Shown here: positions 1 to 5,350 of the stretch, in pieces
Layout of the letters: each line of letters opens with the position of its first letter
Numbering within the stretch: position 1 is the first letter of the stretch
From: Hyphomicrobiaceae bacterium
GTDB taxonomy: Bacteria; Pseudomonadota; Alphaproteobacteria; Rhizobiales; Hyphomicrobiaceae
DNA length: 5,350 nt
Direction of reading: 5' to 3'
Assembly (NCBI GenBank): GCA_021775715.1
Contig: JAJFHI010000469.1
Coordinates: 1 to 5,350 of the forward strand
Program-made: the position numbers and the translations under genes
Notes under the pieces: model-generated
Told to the model about the DNA's origin: nothing
Databases searched by the model: none
What the model saw: only the letters and a program-made list of their open reading frames with translations

Positions 1-1
1 A

Positions 2-286
2 CTGCACCGCCGCCGCGTTCTGCGCGAGGCCCGTCAACTTCGCCTGCAATGGACTGCATTTGACAAGGCGTTGGCACAACCAGCCATACGTGAGGGTCTC
101 GAAAAGAAATATCAAGCGACCGACACCATGAGTCTAAAGCAAGCCATGTTGATGCAGGAGCTTCAGACAAGGCCCTTCTTATCAGCTTGGATCTCTCGTT
201 ACACCAGCGGAGCGAAGCCAGAAACGTTACTTGGCACATTGACCCAACTGAGCCGGCGCCCCCCCGTTACGACCGCAACACCTTAG
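2..286 (+). CDS. C-terminal part of an unidentified protein (5' end outside window)
   Basis: The reading frame is open from base 2 to a TAG stop at 284-286, giving 94 visible residues with no stop, so the gene most likely enters from beyond the left edge. A TTG at 71 could serve as a start, but nothing favours it: the codons before it are equally protein-like and there is no clear ribosome binding site. The visible part is rich in Arg, Leu, Gln and Ala. It begins with a basic, probably helical stretch (LHRRRVLREARQLRLQW) and ends in a low-complexity Pro/Thr tail (RRPPVTTATP). I see no membrane segment, catalytic motif or recognisable family signature. It converges on ubiB with a 9-base gap, so it is not part of the ubiquinone gene pair. 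I do not recognise it and assign no function. That it is coding at all is inferred from the open frame, the plausible composition and the neat fit against the ubiB stop. Confidence 0.55.
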   Translation: MHRRRVLREARQLRLQWTAFDKALAQPAIREGLEKKYQATDTMSLKQAMLMQELQTRPFLSAWISRYTSGAKPETLLGTLTQLSRRPPVTTATP

Positions 287-295
287 TATTCGATT

Positions 296-1888
296 TCACG
301 GCCAGATCTTCATAGCCGCCAAAGCCGCACGACTCAAAGCCCCGAGCCACTGCGCTACACGACTCCACAACTGACCGCGCGATTGCGCCGCCGCCAAGCG
401 CTTGAGGCTATCGTTATCGAGCCTGACACCGTCGTCAGCGATAGTCGCCATTGCCGCGGCACCACGACGGACGTCATTAATCAGTGCTGGTGCATCGACC
501 AGCAAACGACCAAGGTCGCTTGCTCCTTGTCCGGCATCACGCAGCATTCCTTGCGGTCCGAGATTTTGATCAATCCACTCTTTGGCGATGGGCTCGGCGG
601 CCATCCAGATATTGAGTTCCGGATCAAGAATGCGCGCCACACCTTCAACAATCACCATCGACTTTTGCAGATTGATCAACTCTGGCCGCGTCTCCATGTC
701 AAACACATCCGTGTAAGCAAACAACTGGCCGAGCAGGTCGGCCATAGAGATCTCATCAGCAGTGCGGCCGTGGATTGGCTCGCCAATCGCGCGCATGGCC
801 TGCGCGAATGTCTCCACGGTGTGATGGGCTGGCACGTAACCGGCTTCGAAATGAATGGCCGCAGCGCGATGGTAGTCTTTGGTGATCAGACCGTAGAGGA
901 TTTCCGCCAGAAAGCGCCGTTCCTTTAGCGTCAGCCTTCCCATGATACCGAAATCGACGGCCACAACTTGACCGTCGGCCTCAACAAACAGATTGCCCTG
1001 GTGCATGTCGGCATGGAAAAAACCATCGCGCATCGCGTGGCGCAGGAATGTGCGAATAACCGTCAGCCCCAGCGCTTTGAGATCAAATCCAGCGTTGCGT
1101 AATTTTTCCGTATCCGCAATCGGAAAACCGTCGATCCACTCTAACGTCAGAACACGCCGCGAGGTGCGCTTCCAATCAACCGACGGAACACGAAATCCTT
1201 CGTCACCGGCGATGTTCTCCGCCATCTCCGAAATTGCCGCCGCCTCAAGACGAAGGTCCATTTCAAGTTCGGTCGTGCGTTGCAGTTGGTCGACCACGGC
1301 AGTTGGGCGCAGTCGCCGCGAGGGTGGATGGAACCGCTCCACCTGCCGGGCTACGAAGTAGTAGCTGTCGAGGTCATTCTTGAAGCGCTTCTCAACATTG
1401 GGACGCAGCACCTTCACCGCCACATCCCGTGTCACGCCACCGTCGACAACTTGTGCTTTGTGAACCTGTGCAATTGATGCCGCCGCGATCGGTGGTCCGA
1501 ACTGGCTGTAGACGGCATCCACGTCGGACCCGAGGCTTTGTGCAATTGCGCGACGTGCAACATCGTCGGCGAACGGTGGCATCTTGTCCTGCAATCGCGA
1601 CAAGTCACCTGCAAGCTCCGATCCGATCACATCGCCGCGCGTCGCCAGGAATTGACCGAGCTTGATATAACTCGGCCCCAGCCGTGAGATGGCACGACTG
1701 ATGCGTTCCGACTTTGGCTGACCGATACGAAATGGCGCCGTCAACACGCGAATGGGCCAGGTCAGCGCCTGCGCCAGGCGCAACGGAAATGGTACCGGAA
1801 TCCCTTTTGGGACAAACCGCACCCCGTGTTGTGCCAGCACCAAACCAGCGCGCGTCAAGCGCATGATGTTGCCAAGAGCTGTTGCCAC
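296..1888 (-). CDS. ubiB: UbiB: ABC1/ADCK-family atypical kinase/ATPase for ubiquinone biosynthesis
   Basis: UbiB is required for aerobic ubiquinone synthesis. The family (UbiB, Coq8, ADCK3) has an atypical protein-kinase-like fold and ATPase activity, acts at the membrane with the Coq/Ubi enzymes, and was formerly called 2-octaprenylphenol hydroxylase. The 530-residue product shows the diagnostic motifs in order: the KxGQ motif (KLGQ, 76-79) with the following LATRGD; the Ala-rich nucleotide loop AAASIAQVH (135-143) that replaces the kinase P-loop; the ATP-binding lysine in VAVKV (K159); the ExDxxxE motif (E209, D211, E215); the catalytic loop HADMHQGN (292-299); and the metal-binding DFG (312-314). 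The length is close to that of E. coli UbiB (about 546). The start is GTG at 1888-1886: a GAGGA lies 11 bases upstream, and the N-terminus (ALGNIMRLTRAGLVLAQHG) matches related UbiB proteins. The next candidate, ATG at 1864, would lose part of this and has no nearby ribosome site. The C-terminus (about 505-530) is only modestly hydrophobic where the family usually has membrane helices. The gene lies downstream of ubiE, 143 bases away. Confidence 0.95.
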   Translation of the reverse strand: MATALGNIMRLTRAGLVLAQHGVRFVPKGIPVPFPLRLAQALTWPIRVLTAPFRIGQPKSERISRAISRLGPSYIKLGQFLATRGDVIGSELAGDLSRLQDKMPPFADDVARRAIAQSLGSDVDAVYSQFGPPIAAASIAQVHKAQVVDGGVTRDVAVKVLRPNVEKRFKNDLDSYYFVARQVERFHPPSRRLRPTAVVDQLQRTTELEMDLRLEAAAISEMAENIAGDEGFRVPSVDWKRTSRRVLTLEWIDGFPIADTEKLRNAGFDLKALGLTVIRTFLRHAMRDGFFHADMHQGNLFVEADGQVVAVDFGIMGRLTLKERRFLAEILYGLITKDYHRAAAIHFEAGYVPAHHTVETFAQAMRAIGEPIHGRTADEISMADLLGQLFAYTDVFDMETRPELINLQKSMVIVEGVARILDPELNIWMAAEPIAKEWIDQNLGPQGMLRDAGQGASDLGRLLVDAPALINDVRRGAAAMATIADDGVRLDNDSLKRLAAAQSRGQLWSRVAQWLGALSRAALAAMKIWP

Positions 1889-2031
1889 AGTTGCCGTCGT
1901 CCTCGCGAATTTCTAAATTGAGCTGATAGCCAGTCTCAGGTTTGAATGTTGATGGGTACGAGGTTCGCAGGCCTCGGGCAAGAGACGTCTTGTGATGTGC
2001 TGAACAGCGGCGGGTGCAATCCAGCTTTTCG
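1889..2031. other. ubiE-ubiB spacer, no gene seen
   Basis: This 143-base gap between two same-strand genes is long for an operon. I see no convincing small gene. The open frames that cross it are continuations of shadows of ubiE or ubiB. A weak inverted repeat (CGAGG, 8-base loop, CCTCG; 1959-1976) is present, but it has only 5 pairs and no T-run, so it is not a credible intrinsic terminator. I could not identify a confident -35/-10 pair for ubiB. Whether ubiB is read from the ubiE promoter or from one of its own cannot be settled by eye. Confidence 0.6.
1900..1904 (-). promoter_or_regulatory. Ribosome binding site of ubiB
   Basis: GAGGA on the minus strand lies 11 bases upstream of the GTG at 1888. 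It is the only purine-rich match near the ubiB start and favours GTG at 1888 over ATG at 1864, from which it would be 35 bases away. The spacing is at the long end of the usual range. Confidence 0.5.
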
Positions 2032-2835
2032 TTAGATCTTCCATCCGGAGTGGATTGCCGCAATACCACCCGTGAGATTGCGATAGCTGACGCGCTCGAA
2101 ACCGGCGGCACTAATCATGTCGGCAAAGGTATCCTGGTCTGGAAACTTGCGGATGGATTCGACCAGATAGGTGTAGGGGTCCGATGCGCCGGCGGTTAGC
2201 TTGCCCAAACGCGGAATAACTTCGAAGGAATGAAAATCATAAAGGCGGTCGAGCACGGGCACCTGAACCTCGGAAAACTCAAGGCACATAAACCGTCCAC
2301 CAACTTTGAGCACCCGGTAGGCTTCTTCGAGGGCCTTGTCGATGTGCGTGACATTGCGAATACCGAATGCGATCGTATAGGCATCGAAGCTGCGGTCTTC
2401 GAACGGCAACACCTCGGCATTGCCTTCAACCAAATCGATGCGGTTGCTCAAACCGGCCTTCTCGACGCGTTTGCGCCCGACCGACAGCATCTCAGGACTG
2501 ATGTCGCAGATCGTGGCCCTCGCCCCATCTCTGGACGCCTTCGCATAGCGCATTGCGATGTCACCAGTGCCGCCCGCCACGTCCAAAAGACTGAACGGTC
2601 GCTCACCACGCGGTGGCGCTAGCCAGGCGATCATGTCGCCTTTCCACAACCGGTGCAGCCCACCCGACATCAGGTCATTCATCAGGTCATAGCGTTCTGC
2701 CACAGTGGCGAACACTTCGTTGACTCGGTCCTGGCGCTCTTCGTCGGCGACCTTCTGGAAGCCGAAGGTTGTCGATGTATCCTGAGTACTTTTTATCATG
2801 GGATAATCGTAGCCCAACGAAGGTCTTTTCGTCAT
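2032..2835 (-). CDS. ubiE: UbiE: ubiquinone/menaquinone C-methyltransferase
   Basis: UbiE is an S-adenosylmethionine-dependent enzyme that methylates the quinone ring carbon in ubiquinone synthesis (2-methoxy-6-polyprenyl-1,4-benzoquinol to the 3-methyl product) and, where that pathway exists, demethylmenaquinol to menaquinol. The 267-residue protein carries both UbiE family signatures: YDLMNDLMSGGLHRLWK (49-65) and RVLKVGGRFMCLEFS (174-188). It has the class I methyltransferase motif I LLDVAGGTGD (83-92), the acidic end of strand 2 (D111 in CDISPEML), and the conserved C-terminal NLTGGIAAIHSGWK (253-266). E. coli UbiE has 251 residues; the extra length here is at the N-terminus. Two starts are possible: ATG at 2835, and an in-frame ATG at 2799 that would remove 12 residues. 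Neither has a good Shine-Dalgarno sequence, so the upstream start is kept provisionally. The gene is divergent from mutM and is followed by ubiB in the same direction. Confidence 0.96.
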   Translation of the reverse strand: MTKRPSLGYDYPMIKSTQDTSTTFGFQKVADEERQDRVNEVFATVAERYDLMNDLMSGGLHRLWKGDMIAWLAPPRGERPFSLLDVAGGTGDIAMRYAKASRDGARATICDISPEMLSVGRKRVEKAGLSNRIDLVEGNAEVLPFEDRSFDAYTIAFGIRNVTHIDKALEEAYRVLKVGGRFMCLEFSEVQVPVLDRLYDFHSFEVIPRLGKLTAGASDPYTYLVESIRKFPDQDTFADMISAAGFERVSYRNLTGGIAAIHSGWKI

Positions 2836-2946
2836 CTAGGAACGCGCATACAGCGGCAATTCGCGCAACAATATTGGCAAACTGGCGCGCATCGCGGATG
2901 CCCGCTATCACAGGACGCCTCTTGAGACGCGAAAGGACGCCACCCC
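2836..2946. promoter_or_regulatory. Divergent intergenic region carrying the ubiE and mutM promoters (inferred)
   Basis: The 111 bases between the divergent starts of ubiE and mutM should hold the promoter of mutM and that of ubiE (and perhaps ubiB). This is inferred from layout. I could not find a convincing consensus -35/-10 pair in either direction. The only repeat I see is AGGACGCC, present at 2912-2919 and again at 2934-2941, the second copy overlapping the mutM ribosome binding site. Confidence 0.5.
2933..2937 (+). promoter_or_regulatory. Ribosome binding site of mutM
   Basis: AAGGA lies 9 bases upstream of the TTG at 2947, a good Shine-Dalgarno match at normal spacing. It supports the unusual TTG start, which the protein chemistry demands independently. 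Confidence 0.7.
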
Positions 2947-3846
2947 TTGCCTGAGCTACCCGAAGTTGAAACCGTTCGCCGCGGGCTTGAGCCAGTGCTT
3001 GTGGGAGCGACGCTTGCCCGTGTTGTACAGCGGCGTCCGAACCTTCGGTTTCCATTTCCAAAAGGTTTTGTACACCAACTCAAAGGCCAGCGGATTGATG
3101 CGCTGCATCGCCGGGCAAAATATCTGGTGGCTGAGATTTCGAACGGCCAATCGCTGGTGATGCACCTTGGCATGAGCGGCCGGTTCACGATCACGCCGCC
3201 TGCCACAGCAGCAAACTTGGGCAGCAAAAACAAACCCGGCGTCTTCACGCACGACACCGGCGCTGACCCTAAGCACGACCACGTTGTGTTTGAAACGACA
3301 GCCGGTGCCCTTGTGACCTACAACGACCCGCGCCGGTTTGGTTTCATGCTGCTGATTCCAGACGCGGAATGCGCAACACACAAACTGTTTGCCAACCTCG
3401 GTGTTGAACCGTTGGGCAATCAATTGACAGCGGCTTATCTTGCCGAACGCGCTACGGGGAAGAAAGTCGACCTCAAAGCGTTTCTGATGGATCAGCGGAT
3501 CGTTGCTGGTCTTGGCAACATCTATGTTGCCGAAGCGCTTTACCGTGCTGGCCTCAGCCCCAGTCGCAGCGCTGCAACACTGGCAACCAAGACCGGCAAG
3601 CCAACACCAAGAGCTGAAAATCTAGTGCCTGCCATTCGTAACGTTCTCGATGATGCGATTGCCGCCGGTGGCTCATCATTGCGCGACTACCGCCAGGCAG
3701 ACGGCGCACTTGGTTACTTCCAACACACGTTCGCAGTTTACGGCAAAGAGGGCGAGCCTTGCCAACGCCACGGCTGCAGCGGCAACGTCAAGAAGATCGT
3801 GCAGGCTGGCCGCTCGACGTTTTATTGCAGCAAATGCCAGCGCTAA
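2947..3846 (+). CDS. mutM: MutM (Fpg): formamidopyrimidine-DNA glycosylase / AP lyase
   Basis: MutM excises oxidised purines, chiefly 8-oxoguanine opposite C and formamidopyrimidines, then cleaves the abasic site by beta,delta-elimination, as the first step of base excision repair. The product begins MPELPEVETVRRGLEP. In this family Pro2, exposed after Met removal, is the Schiff-base nucleophile and Glu3 is also catalytic, so the start must be the TTG at 2947. Other family features are the catalytic lysine in RRAKYL (K58), HLGMSGRF (73-80) with its DNA-intercalating Met, DPRRFG (127-132), GLGNIYVAEALYRAGLSP (188-205), and the C-terminal zinc finger with C272, C277, C294, C297 and the GRST loop (288-291). 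The length is 299 residues against 269 in E. coli. Much of the excess is an insert after HLGMSGRF (about 83-110, rich in Ala, Lys and Asp). The first cysteine pair is spaced C-x4-C instead of the usual C-x2-C. The gene is divergent from ubiE and convergent with the glycosyltransferase gene 10 bases downstream. Confidence 0.97.
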   Translation: MPELPEVETVRRGLEPVLVGATLARVVQRRPNLRFPFPKGFVHQLKGQRIDALHRRAKYLVAEISNGQSLVMHLGMSGRFTITPPATAANLGSKNKPGVFTHDTGADPKHDHVVFETTAGALVTYNDPRRFGFMLLIPDAECATHKLFANLGVEPLGNQLTAAYLAERATGKKVDLKAFLMDQRIVAGLGNIYVAEALYRAGLSPSRSAATLATKTGKPTPRAENLVPAIRNVLDDAIAAGGSSLRDYRQADGALGYFQHTFAVYGKEGEPCQRHGCSGNVKKIVQAGRSTFYCSKCQR

Positions 3847-3856
3847 CCAACGAACG

Positions 3857-4669
3857 TTAGTATCCGCGATCACCGAGCCGGCGATGCGTGAACAAGCCCG
3901 GCGCAACGCCGATGTTCCAGCCGCGAGTGCGCCACCAGCGGTCGTTTAATTCAATCTCTAGATTCTTAAAGCCGTTGACCTTGCGTCGGCCATTGACCGA
4001 CTCCGAGCGGGCAATAATCTTATTTAAAAAGAACTGCCGACCTACCATGATCGACTGATTGGTCCACGTCATCACAGACGTCGGTACGAGATAGAAGTCG
4101 TCATCCACCTGGCGCACAATGCCCGGAAACTTCTCATCCGGCGCGTCTTCGACATAAACGGACGTACCAATCAAGCGTTTTGCTTTGTCCGGTCGGAACA
4201 TTCGCAACGCAGCCGCTGCCAATCCATCGCCGTAAACACGATTGTATTTGTCGACGGTGTCAAATGCTTCACCAGGATCCCGACGGCTGCGCAAACGAAC
4301 GACCTGCACATCGCCAGATTCAAGCAAGGCGCGTCCGCGATTCAACTGGCGCAAGGCTTCCGCCTGGGTTTCAATCAACGGGCAATCGTTTTCGACCATC
4401 ACAACAATGTCGCTCGAAAGCGCAGTCGCAAGCCCCTTGAACCCGTTCATGATGCCAAAGTTTTTTGCCTGCCCGCTGGCACGAAAACCAAACTCGGCAG
4501 CAATCTCCCGTCCCTCTTCGGTGATTTCCGGCAGAAAGATCACGCGCTCATCAAACAGCTCAAGAAAGCCCGCCTCGTCGCGATAACTTTCAAGACTTCG
4601 GCGCAGTGTTTCATAGCCGTGCCAGGATAGAACGCCGAGACCGAGCGTTCTTTTTGCAGGCGCCGGCAT
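3857..4669 (-). CDS. Probable glycosyltransferase, GT2/GT-A-like, second gene of a coupled pair
   Basis: The 270-residue product has the look of a GT-A-fold sugar transferase using a nucleotide-sugar donor. The N-terminus LGLGVLSWHGYETLRRSLESY (9-29) resembles the first strand and helix of family 2 enzymes. At about 72-98, a helix (GIMNGFKGLATAL) is followed by a hydrophobic strand and the acidic turn VENDCPL (92-98), where E93-N94-D95 stands at the position of the metal-binding DXD. The C-terminal half is less family-like, with a Trp/Arg-rich segment (RWWRTRGWN, 244-252) and the end THRRLGDRGY. No signal peptide or membrane helix is visible, so it is probably cytoplasmic or peripheral. The start chosen is ATG at 4669, which overlaps the upstream stop as ATGA. 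A frame extension to a TTG at 4693 exists, but the overlap and a GGAG 11 bases upstream favour the ATG. Donor, acceptor and linkage cannot be read. The family call is by resemblance only. Confidence 0.75.
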   Translation of the reverse strand: MPAPAKRTLGLGVLSWHGYETLRRSLESYRDEAGFLELFDERVIFLPEITEEGREIAAEFGFRASGQAKNFGIMNGFKGLATALSSDIVVMVENDCPLIETQAEALRQLNRGRALLESGDVQVVRLRSRRDPGEAFDTVDKYNRVYGDGLAAAALRMFRPDKAKRLIGTSVYVEDAPDEKFPGIVRQVDDDFYLVPTSVMTWTNQSIMVGRQFFLNKIIARSESVNGRRKVNGFKNLEIELNDRWWRTRGWNIGVAPGLFTHRRLGDRGY

Positions 4670-5350
4670 CACCGCCAATGCTCCGCAATCCAAGGCGTCG
4701 GGCGGACATATTTATAGATTTTCTGGCGCAGCGATCTGTTTGGCCAATTGCCATCAACGGCATCGTCGGCGTCTGGCTTGCCCGTAAAAGCGACGATGCG
4801 TGCGTCCGGCGTTAACTCCGGTGACTTAAAGAAGTTCATCGGCCAGCGCGGCAACAGTGAATGCTTGAAGCTGACACACCATTCTTTGGGCCAAAACAGC
4901 ATGCCGGGAATTGTGTCGGAAATGTATTGCTGCTCGATGCGCCATTTGGCCAAAATGGCTTCCGGGTCTGCGTCGAAGTCATCGTAGATCTTGGCATATT
5001 CGTCGGCTGGAAAACGAAACACGGAAGTATTGCCAACGCCCTGGCCCGGCTGGGTCCAATTGTCGATGGCGATATAGCGTCCCGGTTCATAATCGAAGAA
5101 GTCGTCCAGACCACCGGTAATGACAAGGTCCAGATCGAGAAAAAGCACATCGCCTTCGAGTTCGGCCAGCGGGTACTTCCACACCGACAACTTGCGCCAC
5201 GGCGTCCAAGCAACACGCTCTGGAATGTTGATCTCCGGCAACGGATGGATTTCGACACCTTCGGCCACTTCGCTACCATCATCGGTAAAGCAAATGATCC
5301 GCGTCGGCCGGGTCGTGTTGCGACGGATCATCGATGCCAGGCGATTGACG
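4669..5350 (-). CDS. Probable glycosyltransferase with DXD motif (5' end outside window)
   Basis: The frame stays open past the ATG at 5331 to the right edge, and the six extra codons (VNRLAS) continue naturally into MIRRNTTRPTRIICFTDD. The pattern VNRL, then about 15 residues, then CFTDD is typical near the N-terminus of this type of protein, so ATG 5331 is probably internal and only a short N-terminal piece is missing. In the 226 visible residues I see FTDD (21-24), then after a hydrophobic strand the DXD-type motif FLDLDLV (70-76; D72, D74), which should bind metal and nucleotide-sugar. These are followed by NTSVFRF (107-113), EQQYIS (139-144), the Trp-rich FWPKEWCVSFKHSLLPRW (152-169), AFTGKPDADD (187-196) and a conserved-looking end RPTPWIAEHW. 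The order resembles GT8-like or related GT-A transferases. No membrane segment is visible. Its TGA stop shares bases with the ATG of the next gene, indicating one transcript and translational coupling. The specific sugar and acceptor are unknown. Confidence 0.78.
   Translation of the reverse strand, partial: VNRLASMIRRNTTRPTRIICFTDDGSEVAEGVEIHPLPEINIPERVAWTPWRKLSVWKYPLAELEGDVLFLDLDLVITGGLDDFFDYEPGRYIAIDNWTQPGQGVGNTSVFRFPADEYAKIYDDFDADPEAILAKWRIEQQYISDTIPGMLFWPKEWCVSFKHSLLPRWPMNFFKSPELTPDARIVAFTGKPDADDAVDGNWPNRSLRQKIYKYVRPTPWIAEHWR

Noticed and set aside
253..266. GC-rich stretch with a GGCGCC palindrome near the end of the left-edge gene, considered as a terminator
   Set aside because: It lies inside the coding frame, forms no stable stem-loop with a spacer loop, and lacks a T-run.
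383..928. A 181-codon open frame on the plus strand opposite ubiB
   Set aside because: It lies wholly antisense to the conserved ubiB coding region, has no recognisable domain, and ubiB carries all its family motifs here.
1605..2111. A 168-codon open frame on the minus strand spanning the end of ubiE, the spacer and the start of ubiB
   Set aside because: It overlaps both confident genes in another frame, and its composition (rich in Arg, Ser, Cys and His) is typical of a shadow frame.
2832..2849. A 5-codon mini-ORF (MRVPR) ending in a TGA that overlaps the ubiE ATG, like a leader peptide
   Set aside because: There is no ribosome site, and the frame is simply the tail of a longer shadow antisense to mutM. 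The overlap is most easily explained by chance.
3843..3860. Inverted repeat CTAAC/GTTAG (8-base loop) spanning both convergent stop codons, possibly a bidirectional terminator
   Set aside because: The stem is only 5 pairs, AT-rich, and has no T-run on either side. Its symmetry comes largely from the two TAA stops facing each other.
4669..4693. A TTG start at 4693 for the downstream glycosyltransferase
   Set aside because: The ATG at 4669 forms a standard ATGA overlap with the upstream stop. The extra eight residues (MDCGALAV) add nothing recognisable.
5329..5331. ATG at 5331 as the true start of the right-edge glycosyltransferase
   Set aside because: The frame continues open to the edge with family-like residues (VNRLAS), so this Met is probably internal.

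Overview
The window looks like a chromosomal segment of an alphaproteobacterium. The base composition is moderately GC-rich by eye. UbiB, UbiE and MutM all read like alphaproteobacterial proteins, and mutM lying divergent to a ubiE-ubiB pair is a common arrangement in that class. This placement comes from recognising the families, not from any search, and I cannot name a genus.

Layout from left to right. At 2-286 (+) is the 3' end of a rightward gene of unknown function that enters from beyond the left edge. It converges, with a 9-base gap, on ubiB (296-1888, -). ubiB lies downstream of ubiE (2032-2835, -) in the same direction, after a 143-base spacer. A 111-base divergent intergenic region separates ubiE from mutM (2947-3846, +). 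mutM converges, with a 10-base gap, on a leftward pair of GT-A-fold-like glycosyltransferase genes. The second gene of that pair (3857-4669, -) starts inside the stop codon of the first (4669 to beyond the right edge, -). No stretch over 300 bases lacks a gene, and I see no RNA genes, mobile elements, CRISPR arrays or long repeats.

How the genes work together. UbiE (C-methyltransferase) and UbiB (atypical kinase/ATPase) both serve ubiquinone biosynthesis. MutM removes oxidised purines such as 8-oxoguanine from DNA. The two glycosyltransferase-like genes are closely coupled and probably build or decorate one surface glycan, but their substrates cannot be read from the sequence.

Most of the window is conserved housekeeping sequence. 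I did not find convincing evidence of an undescribed system. The points most worth a second look are the coupled glycosyltransferase pair, the TTG start and altered zinc finger of mutM, the non-standard neighbours on both sides of the mutM-ubiE-ubiB core, and the unidentified left-edge gene.
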